In this document: positions 1 through 4,480 of the stretch, one piece after another | Layout: each line of letters starts with the position of its first letter | Position numbering within the stretch: position 1 is the stretch's first letter | Source: Thiomargarita sp. | Lineage (GTDB): Bacteria > Pseudomonadota > Gammaproteobacteria > Beggiatoales > Beggiatoaceae | Direction of reading: 5' to 3' | DNA: 7,249 nucleotides | Assembly (NCBI GenBank): GCA_030635005.1 | Contig: DAOVZS010000107.1 | Coordinates: 1-7,249 of the forward strand | Notes under the pieces: model-generated | Told to the model about the DNA's origin: nothing | Seen by the model: the letters and a program-made list of their open reading frames with translations, nothing else | Database searches by the model: none | Program-made: the position numbers and the translations under genes

Positions 1-23
1 GATGCCCCTGGCTATATTATTAA

Positions 24-36
24 GCCCCGTTGGGGC
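24..36. repeat. Short GC-rich palindrome (REP-like), copy 1
   Basis: GCCCC, a GTT loop and GGGGC form a perfect 5-bp hairpin in AT-rich noncoding DNA. Positions 26-46 match the minus strand of 2431-2411 at 17 of 21 bases, and 24-41 match 2393-2410 directly at 15 of 18. This suggests two members of a dispersed palindromic repeat family. No U-rich tail follows, so a terminator for a gene upstream of the window is less likely. Confidence 0.5.
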
Positions 37-38
37 GA

Positions 39-93
39 AGGCACAAGCTACAGGCATAGACGTATAGGCAACTCAGGCACAAACACAGGCATA
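39..93. repeat. Imperfect direct repeat of about 36 bp
   Basis: AGGCACAA followed by ACAGGCATA occurs at 39-58 and again at 75-93; the second copy is one base shorter in the gap. The 5-mer AGGCA appears five times in the stretch (39, 52, 66, 75, 87). The repeat begins inside the tail of the palindrome at 24-36 and may be part of the same element. Function unknown. Confidence 0.4.
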
Positions 94-142
94 CCCCTTC
101 TCTAAATTTCTGTTAATGATTTACTCAAGAAGATTCAATTCA

Positions 143-151
143 TGTTATGAT
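143..151 (+). promoter_or_regulatory. Candidate extended -10 promoter for the haem cluster
   Basis: TGTTATGAT fits an extended -10 element (TGn followed by TATGAT). No good -35 is visible 16-18 bp upstream, which extended -10 promoters can tolerate. Transcription would begin about 80-85 nt before the cytochrome b start at 243. The surrounding 19 bases (137-155) match 3462-3480 in front of nadK at 17 positions. Confidence 0.3.
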
Positions 152-175
152 ACCACAAACATAATATTGTTTCTT

Positions 176-192
176 TATCATTGATAGTATCA
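176..192. promoter_or_regulatory. Operator-like nested dyad TATCATTGATAGTATCA
   Basis: Three alternating half-sites, TATCA, TGATA and TATCA, are each separated by one base, giving two overlapping perfect 11-bp palindromes. The site lies between the candidate -10 at 143-151 and the start of the haem cluster. That position suits repression of this transcript. It is not a canonical FNR/ANR box, because the half-site spacing is wrong. The binding protein is unknown. Confidence 0.25.
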
Positions 193-242
193 CCACGTGC
201 CCGTAACTCCTTAAGAATATGTAAACCATAGGAATGAAAGTT

Positions 243-1331
243 ATGTTGAATACACAACATCAAGTGCGTATTTGGGATTTACCCACGCGTCTATGTCATT
301 GGCTGCTTGTGGTCACTTTTATCGTTGCGATGCTCAGTCAAGGTGATGATCGGTATCTGGATATTCATGTTTTATCAGGATATGTATTTTTAGAGCTATT
401 GGGCTTTCGGCTCATATGGGGCTTTATTGGAAGTCATTATGCGCGTTTTTCTCAATTCTTATTTGATAAAAAGGCGGTGTGGCATTACCTGAAAACATTA
501 GCAACAATACAACGACAACATTTTTTGGGACATAATCCAGCGGGCAGTTGGGCAATATTTTTTATTTTAGGTTTGGGGAGCATCGTCTCATTAACAGGCT
601 TACTTACATTGGGCGGTGAAGAGCAGCACGGTCCTTTGGCAGGATTAATCAGTTTTTCATTAGGCAGCACTTTTCATGAATGGCATCATATGACAGCGTG
701 GTTTTTGTTTGGATTCATTGGTATACATCTAGTAGGGGTATTGATAGAAAGCAGATTACATCATGAAAACTTGATTAAAGCTATGATTACTGGCTTTAAA
801 TCTACAAAAAATCCCGCTTCCAGTGTTCATCGTCACGAGATAACAGCGCTCATTATTGTTGTGGTTATTATCGCAAGTATAGGAAGTGCAGGCTATTTTC
901 CTTTTATAGGTCCCACATTACCAAAGAACGCTTTATGGCAAGAGGCGTGTGGAGAGTGCCACTTGGCTTACCATCCCACACTTTTACCTGCACGTTCTTG
1001 GAAACGCATGTTAGCGGAACAACATGAACATTTTGAAGAAGATTTGGATTTAGATAAAGAAACCTTATTAGCCCTTCAAAATTTTTCAACAGAAAACGCT
1101 GCAGAAAGTGAATTAACGGAAGCAGCTTGGAACATAAGCCATTTTACACCTGCTGAACACGTGCCACTATACATTACTCAAACATCTTATTGGATAGAAC
1201 AGCACAAAAATATAGTAGATGACATCTGGCAACATCCAGACATTAATTTTAAAGGAAATTGTGAGGCTTGTCATTTAGATGCAAAACAAGGTACGTTTGA
1301 GGATTTTGCGATACATTTACCTGATATGTAA
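243..1331 (+). CDS. Cytochrome b561-type membrane protein fused to a dihaem cytochrome c (DHC) domain
   Basis: Probable quinol-side electron carrier of the inner membrane that passes electrons to periplasmic cytochromes. The 362-residue product opens with the b-type cytochrome signature (VRIWDLPTRLCHW). Membrane helices lie at about 17-33, 42-62, 103-123, 148-168 and 201-222. Candidate haem b histidines are H19, H42, H148/H149 and H162. From about 225 the chain is a DHC domain with two haem c motifs, CGECH (236-240) and CEACH (340-344), and an internal LPARSWK motif shared with the separate DHC gene downstream. The start at 243 is preferred because AGGA (230-233) sits 9 nt before it. An in-frame ATG at 234 directly abuts that AGGA and would add three residues. 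The gene leads a cluster with shp and a second dhc. The domain calls (Ni/Fe-hydrogenase-type cytochrome b; DHC) are strong. The electron direction and partner are inferred from known SHP clusters. Confidence 0.88.
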   Translation: MLNTQHQVRIWDLPTRLCHWLLVVTFIVAMLSQGDDRYLDIHVLSGYVFLELLGFRLIWGFIGSHYARFSQFLFDKKAVWHYLKTLATIQRQHFLGHNPAGSWAIFFILGLGSIVSLTGLLTLGGEEQHGPLAGLISFSLGSTFHEWHHMTAWFLFGFIGIHLVGVLIESRLHHENLIKAMITGFKSTKNPASSVHRHEITALIIVVVIIASIGSAGYFPFIGPTLPKNALWQEACGECHLAYHPTLLPARSWKRMLAEQHEHFEEDLDLDKETLLALQNFSTENAAESELTEAAWNISHFTPAEHVPLYITQTSYWIEQHKNIVDDIWQHPDINFKGNCEACHLDAKQGTFEDFAIHLPDM

Positions 1332-1341
1332 AGATTTAAGA

Positions 1342-1370
1342 TTGACTTAAGAAACAATCAGTATGATAGC
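1342..1370 (+). promoter_or_regulatory. Weak candidate internal promoter before shp
   Basis: TTGACT (1342-1347) resembles a -35. A TATGAT at 1362-1367 resembles a -10 but leaves only 14 bp between them; GATAGC at 1365-1370 gives 17 bp but is a poor -10. A short dyad, TTAAG-ATTGA-CTTAA (1336-1350), overlaps the -35. The 69-bp gap between the two genes could hold a secondary start, but the cluster may equally be read from upstream. Confidence 0.2.
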
Positions 1371-1400
1371 AATTATAGTAATATTCAAGGAGAACACTTA

Positions 1401-1799
1401 ATGAAAAAATATCTCATGATAGCAAGTATTGCACTATTACCCCATTCAAGCCCTATCTACGCGACCAATGCGGTGGATGAATTGCTAAATCAATACCGCT
1501 CTCAAGGCGTGGAAGCCTTTAGTGCAAAAGCAGGTCAAATCTTATGGCATCAAAAATTTACCAAAAAAGACAACATTCGTCAATGTACCACCTGTCATAC
1601 TGATAACTTACGTAACAGTGGCAAGCATGTACGTACGGGTAAATTCATTCAACCTTTAGCCCCGTCTGTGAATCCAAAACGCTTGATGAAAGTCAAACAT
1701 ATTCGTAAATGGTTGAAACGTAACTGTAAATGGACCTTCAATCGTGAATGCACGATTCAGGAAAAAGGCGACATTTTACTTTATATTCAAAGTCAATAG
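1401..1799 (+). CDS. shp: SHP-family (DUF1924) oxygen-binding monohaem cytochrome c, periplasmic
   Basis: A 132-residue exported class I-like cytochrome c of the 'sphaeroides haem protein' family, whose studied members bind O2, NO and similar ligands when reduced. The signal peptide is residues 1-21 (cleavage after SPIYA), leaving about 111 residues, the usual family length. Haem attachment is CTTCH (62-66). The family segment RTGKFIQPLAPSVNP (about 78-92) is present. In the RNC motif, N108 matches the asparagine (Asn88 in Rhodobacter sphaeroides SHP) that is the releasable sixth haem ligand. C109 and C117 match the family disulfide. The start has an AAGGAG (1387-1392) 8 nt upstream. It is flanked by two DHC-encoding genes, the known redox partner family. 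The C-terminal half is unusually basic (KVKHIRKWLKRNCK). Family assignment is firm; the physiological role of SHP is not settled in any organism. Confidence 0.9.
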   Translation: MKKYLMIASIALLPHSSPIYATNAVDELLNQYRSQGVEAFSAKAGQILWHQKFTKKDNIRQCTTCHTDNLRNSGKHVRTGKFIQPLAPSVNPKRLMKVKHIRKWLKRNCKWTFNRECTIQEKGDILLYIQSQ

Positions 1800-1815
1800 A
1801 AAGGAGATTCATGCT

Positions 1816-2352
1816 ATGAAAACATTCATCACTCTCATGACCATACTCACATTAATGTGCACTCAATTGCTACAGGCAGATGAGGACTACTCAAAAGGAC
1901 CGGGCGTAGCGCCTGTTAATAATCCACTTTATGCGACAGAATGTAGCGCGTGTCATTTTGCCTATCAACCCGGATTGATGCCAGCACGTTCTTGGAAAAA
2001 GATAATGCTCAATCTTGACAAACATTTTGACGAAAATGCAGAATTGGAAATAGACGAACAAAACGCTTTAACAAATTACTTGGTGAAAAATGCAGCAGAT
2101 TTTTCAAATCATAAACGTTCTGTTAAAATCATGCGTTCCTTATCTCGGGAACACACACCGATTCGTATTACAGAAATACCCTATCTTGTGCGTAAGCATA
2201 ATGAAATGTCTTCAGATATGGTGAACGGCAACCCCAAAGTAAACTCTTTGAGTTATTGTGAAAAATGTCACAGACGTGCTGAAACGGGTAGTTATTCTGA
2301 ACGCGAGATCAATATTCCTGGCTATGGACTTTGGGAAGATGATCATTCTTAA
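1816..2352 (+). CDS. Secreted dihaem cytochrome c (DHC), probable electron donor to SHP
   Basis: A 178-residue periplasmic cytochrome with a signal peptide at 1-21 (cleavage after LLQA). Haem c sites are CSACH (43-47) and CEKCH (148-152), with the DHC-family motif LMPARSWKK between them. Other shared blocks with the fused domain at 243-1331 are the HF-D/E acidic stretch after the first haem and an NAA motif near 92, so the two are paralogous domains. In studied bacteria DHC reduces SHP. The start at 1816 is chosen because AAGGAG (1801-1806) lies 9 nt upstream, just after the shp stop at 1799, and because the signal peptide begins there. An upstream in-frame ATG at 1744 lies inside shp and would bury the signal sequence. 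Tight spacing to shp implies co-transcription and probably translational coupling. Confidence in the family is high; the electron path is inference. Confidence 0.88.
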   Translation: MKTFITLMTILTLMCTQLLQADEDYSKGPGVAPVNNPLYATECSACHFAYQPGLMPARSWKKIMLNLDKHFDENAELEIDEQNALTNYLVKNAADFSNHKRSVKIMRSLSREHTPIRITEIPYLVRKHNEMSSDMVNGNPKVNSLSYCEKCHRRAETGSYSEREINIPGYGLWEDDHS

Positions 2353-2394
2353 ATAAGATGTGAGATGTTACGTAAAGTGTTTCCATTTTTTAGC

Positions 2395-2431
2395 CCCGTT
2401 AGGGCAAATGTTGTGCTTGCGCCTTAACGGG
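2395..2431 (+). terminator. Hairpin between the convergent dhc and Rpn genes; also REP-like repeat copy 2
   Basis: CCCGTTAGGGC (2395-2405) pairs with GCCTTAACGGG (2421-2431): an 11-bp stem with one G-T pair and a 15-nt loop. It lies 42 nt after the dhc stop and is followed by ATTTATTCTTC, a weak U-rich tail, so it may end the haem transcript. On the minus strand an A-run follows instead, so it is not a good terminator for the Rpn gene. The minus strand also matches the repeat at 26-46 at 17 of 21 bases, so the hairpin may be a repeat element used as a terminator. Confidence 0.45.
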
Positions 2432-2458
2432 ATTTATTCTTCTATAAATCATTCTGAT

Positions 2459-3439
2459 TCAAACTTCCTTTCTCAATTTTCTAATTCTAGTAATTGTTAG
2501 CTTGGTTTTTTGGGCGATGGTTTTGTCATCTAAGACATCTAATAAAGCTTGGGCTATATTGAGTTGTCCTTGTTGTAAGCCTTCAGCAATCCCAGCTTTC
2601 TTACCCGCTACCATCCCCGCCTTCTTACCCGCTACCATCCCAGCTTTCTTACCCGCTACCATCCCCGCCTTCTTACCAACTATCATCCCCGCCTTCTTAC
2701 CAGCCACAACTCCGGCTGTTCTACCCTGTGCAATACCCTTTTCCATTGCTTCATCTAATAAGGTTACTTCATTTTTTAATGCACGTTCACGCATATCAGC
2801 TAAGTTACGAGTAGGGATGTCAGTACTAATATCTTGTAATAATTTATAGGCTTTTTGAACGGGTGGATGAGTATACATGCTCGGTTCTCCACTGTTATGA
2901 TTATGGTTAAAGAAGTGTAACCATTGACTTAAAGGATCTGATGTGACTGTTTTGAACTTGGGAAGTTCAAATATAAATAACGCCATTTGGTCTGTTAAAC
3001 GTAATGTAGGATGATCACGTTCACGCCATTCAAAACAGTGTTGTCCCGTATCATACTCTGAAAATAATTTGTATCCTAAAAAATGAACTCCAAAAACGGC
3101 TTTCATTTTATTGTATTTTTGACCACCGTCTAATTGTTGACTATATAATTTTGTCAGGTAATGCAAGCTACGTTGTGGATAACAGTCAAAAATTTTACTT
3201 TGCATTTCAACATCATAGCCTCTCCCTAGTTCATCTTCAACATGAACGTCTAAGATGATAAATTTTTTATGGATCATTTCGGGAAGTATTTCTGGATTAC
3301 GAATGGTTATTTTAGTCATTGGATCAAATTTATAAGCAATCAGAATCTGATTCAGAATGTCTAATAATAAGAGCTTGTCTTTTACAAATAGTTGTTTAAA
3401 GACTAAGTCTAGTTTTGGTGATAGTAAGGGTTGTGTCAT
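2459..3439 (-). CDS. Rpn-type PD-(D/E)XK nuclease family putative transposase with C-terminal 8-residue repeats
   Basis: A 326-residue protein of the PDDEXK_2 / Rpn (recombination-promoting nuclease) family, often annotated as putative transposase. The N-terminus has the family pattern PLLSPKLDLVFKQLF. The nuclease core has D64 (IILDVHVED) and E78/Q80 in YDVEMQ, the expected PD and E-x-Q/K elements, so the catalytic site looks intact. The block KAVFGVHFLGYKLF follows. The C-terminal part (244-283) is five 8-residue units of the MVAGKKAG type, then a charged helical tail. E. coli Rpn proteins are DNases that promote RecA-independent recombination; the activity here is inferred. The start ATG (3439-3437) has no clear Shine-Dalgarno sequence. 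The gene stands alone, convergent to the haem cluster and divergent from nadK. No terminal inverted repeats of an insertion sequence are seen around it. Confidence 0.85.
   Translation of the reverse strand: MTQPLLSPKLDLVFKQLFVKDKLLLLDILNQILIAYKFDPMTKITIRNPEILPEMIHKKFIILDVHVEDELGRGYDVEMQSKIFDCYPQRSLHYLTKLYSQQLDGGQKYNKMKAVFGVHFLGYKLFSEYDTGQHCFEWRERDHPTLRLTDQMALFIFELPKFKTVTSDPLSQWLHFFNHNHNSGEPSMYTHPPVQKAYKLLQDISTDIPTRNLADMRERALKNEVTLLDEAMEKGIAQGRTAGVVAGKKAGMIVGKKAGMVAGKKAGMVAGKKAGMVAGKKAGIAEGLQQGQLNIAQALLDVLDDKTIAQKTKLTITRIRKLRKEV
2591..2710 (-). repeat. Five 24-bp in-frame tandem repeats in the Rpn gene
   Basis: Units at 2591-2614, 2615-2638, 2639-2662, 2663-2686 and 2687-2710 each encode an 8-residue unit (MVAGKKAG, MIVGKKAG or VVAGKKAG). 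A degenerate sixth unit lies at 2711-2734. The first and third copies in plus-strand order are identical (they begin CCCAGCTTTC), and the second differs only by CCCCGCCTTC, hinting at a 48-bp higher-order duplication. Near-identity at silent positions points to recent slippage or unequal exchange. The unit length is a multiple of three, so copy-number change keeps the frame. Confidence 0.9.
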
Positions 3440-3467
3440 CTTATATTTTTTTCTTGTGTAGAATTCA

Positions 3468-3476
3468 TGCTATGAT
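3468..3476 (+). promoter_or_regulatory. Candidate extended -10 (TGCTATGAT) upstream of nadK
   Basis: TGC followed by TATGAT fits an extended -10. It gives a leader of about 140 nt for nadK. The 19 bases 3462-3480 resemble 137-155, upstream of the haem cluster, at 17 positions. The dyad at 3476-3494 would lie at the transcription start, a repressor-like position. Confidence 0.25.
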
Positions 3477-3503
3477 AACATATTTGATATGTTACAAGCT
3501 TGT
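3476..3503. promoter_or_regulatory. Two adjacent perfect dyads, operator-like
   Basis: TAACATAT-TTG-ATATGTTA (3476-3494) is a perfect 8-bp inverted repeat with a 3-bp centre. ACAAGCTTGT (3494-3503) is a perfect 10-bp palindrome sharing its first base. They lie 37-64 bp upstream of the Rpn start codon in the divergent region, so a regulator bound here could affect both directions. The 8-bp arms could also form a weak hairpin in RNA. Confidence 0.3.
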
Positions 3504-3573
3504 TTGAATCTGAATTTTCAGGAACAAGGGCAGTGGGCTGTGGCAGTTAATAAACTGTTAAAATGTATTTATG

Positions 3574-3579
3574 TATAAT
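3574..3579 (+). promoter_or_regulatory. Candidate -10 (TATAAT) for nadK-recN
   Basis: A consensus TATAAT lies 42 nt before the nadK ATG at 3622. No recognisable -35 is found 16-18 bp upstream (TAAACT at 3551-3556 is poor). It is the best simple -10 match in the region. Confidence 0.35.
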
Positions 3580-3621
3580 AAGCATAGTGTGCACCATTTT
3601 AACGATAGATTATAAATAACA

Positions 3622-4476
3622 ATGTTTAAAAAGATAGGACTTATTGCTAAGCACGGTGATTTAAAGGTAAAAGCAAGCTTAGAAGTGTTGGTTAATTGTC
3701 TGTATCAGCATCATTTTGAATATATGCTTGATAAGACGAGTGCACAACTGTTATCTCGAACAGATTTTGTCGCTAGTATGGATGTATTGGGACAACAATG
3801 TGATTTGATCATTGTGATTGGGGGAGATGGTACATTATTACAAGCAGCGCGTGTTCTTGCAAAATATGATATCAGTTTATTGGGGATTAATTTAGGACGT
3901 TTGGGGTTTTTAACGGATATTTCTCCCACTGAAATAGAAACCTATTTGGTTGATATTTTAAATGGTGATTTTCGGGAAGAAAATCGATTTCTCATTGAGG
4001 CGACCGTACACCGTGATAAACAGTGTATCTCTCATTGTAATGCTTTGAATGATATTGTTATTTATCGTGGAAATGTGCCGCACGTCTTGTTTTTTGAAAC
4101 CAAAGTAAATGGGCATTTTGTGAATTGCCAACATGCTGATGGTTTGGTCATCGCCACTCCGACAGGATCCACCGCTTATGCCCTCTCAGCAGGAGGTCCC
4201 ATTATTCATCCTACTTTGAATGTCTTGGTATTAGTCACCATTTGTCCGCATACTTTCAGTAGTCGTCCCATTATCATTGATGGAGATAGTGAGATCACCA
4301 TTACCATCAATTCTGAACAAAGAGGAAATGCACAATTGGATGGAGACAGTGTGTTGTGTCACACTTTGAAACCGGGTGATAGTGTTGTGATAAAAAAACA
4401 TCAGCATATCCGCTTGATTCACCCCATGGATCATGATCATTATGCCACGCTACGCACTAAATTGGATTGGAGCTAA
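3622..4476 (+). CDS. nadK: NAD kinase
   Basis: Phosphorylates NAD+ with ATP to make NADP+ (EC 2.7.1.23) in the cytoplasm; the main source of NADP(H). The 284-residue length is close to the roughly 290 of other gammaproteobacterial enzymes. Diagnostic motifs are GGDGT (67-71, with the catalytic aspartate D69), NLGRLGFL (90-97), NALND (140-144, NAD-binding) and the glycine-rich DGLVIATPTGSTAYALSAGG (173-192), followed by PHTFSSRPIIID. The start MFKKIGLIAK matches the family N-terminus. No strong Shine-Dalgarno is visible before the ATG. It is followed by recN after 4 nt, the order seen in E. coli and many relatives, and the two are surely co-transcribed. All expected motifs are present and no frameshift is seen. 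Confidence 0.97.
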   Translation: MFKKIGLIAKHGDLKVKASLEVLVNCLYQHHFEYMLDKTSAQLLSRTDFVASMDVLGQQCDLIIVIGGDGTLLQAARVLAKYDISLLGINLGRLGFLTDISPTEIETYLVDILNGDFREENRFLIEATVHRDKQCISHCNALNDIVIYRGNVPHVLFFETKVNGHFVNCQHADGLVIATPTGSTAYALSAGGPIIHPTLNVLVLVTICPHTFSSRPIIIDGDSEITITINSEQRGNAQLDGDSVLCHTLKPGDSVVIKKHQHIRLIHPMDHDHYATLRTKLDWS

Positions 4477-4480
4477 CGAC

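Larger units (their letters stand above)
135..260 (-). other. Possible 41-codon ORF or coding remnant, unrecognised
   Basis: On the minus strand an ATG at 260-258 opens 41 codons ending with TGA at 137-135. The middle reads like ordinary protein (YGLHILKELRARGDTINDKE) with codons like those of neighbouring genes. An AAGGAG-like string lies inside the frame, not in front of the start. It overlaps the beginning of the cytochrome b gene on the other strand. No family is recognised. It could be a remnant of a lost gene or a chance open frame in AT-rich DNA. Confidence 0.15.
3440..3621. other. Divergent intergenic region between the Rpn gene and nadK
   Basis: 182 bp of AT-rich DNA holding the start regions of both genes. 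It contains the candidate extended -10 at 3468-3476, two perfect dyads at 3476-3503, a small inverted repeat CAGTT-AATA-AACTG at 3544-3557 and a TATAAT at 3574-3579. No coding sequence is recognised in it. Confidence 0.6.

Noticed and set aside
1..105. Plus-strand open frame from the window edge, possible end of an upstream gene
   Set aside because: About 34 codons with no recognisable pattern, and it runs through the palindrome and direct repeats, so it looks noncoding.
1744..1815. Upstream ATG start for the second DHC gene
   Set aside because: It lies inside shp and would hide the signal peptide; ATG 1816 has AAGGAG 9 nt before it.
1816..1863. Lipoprotein anchor at Cys15 of the second DHC
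   Set aside because: The residues before the cysteine (L-T-L-M) do not fit a lipobox, and an ordinary signal peptidase site (LLQA) follows.
2591..2734. CRISPR-like array
   Set aside because: The 24-bp units are directly adjacent with no spacers and are in frame inside a recognised protein.
2502..2849. A 115-codon plus-strand frame with repeated AIPAFLPAT units
   Set aside because: It is the mirror of the tandem repeats in the minus-strand Rpn gene; the open frame and the repeat come from that gene's composition, and no Shine-Dalgarno or family match is seen.
2459..3439. Rpn gene as part of an insertion sequence or an antiphage system
   Set aside because: No terminal inverted repeats, target duplications or defence partner genes are seen; it stands alone between ordinary genes.
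3484..3497. FNR/ANR-like box TTGAT-N4-TACAA
   Set aside because: The right half departs from ATCAA at two positions and the match falls inside a better perfect dyad; two mismatches are too many to call in AT-rich DNA.
4433..4480. Upstream ATG start for recN
   Set aside because: It lies inside nadK and adds 16 residues not in the family; the GTG at 4481 has a well-placed GGAG and aligns with the normal RecN start.
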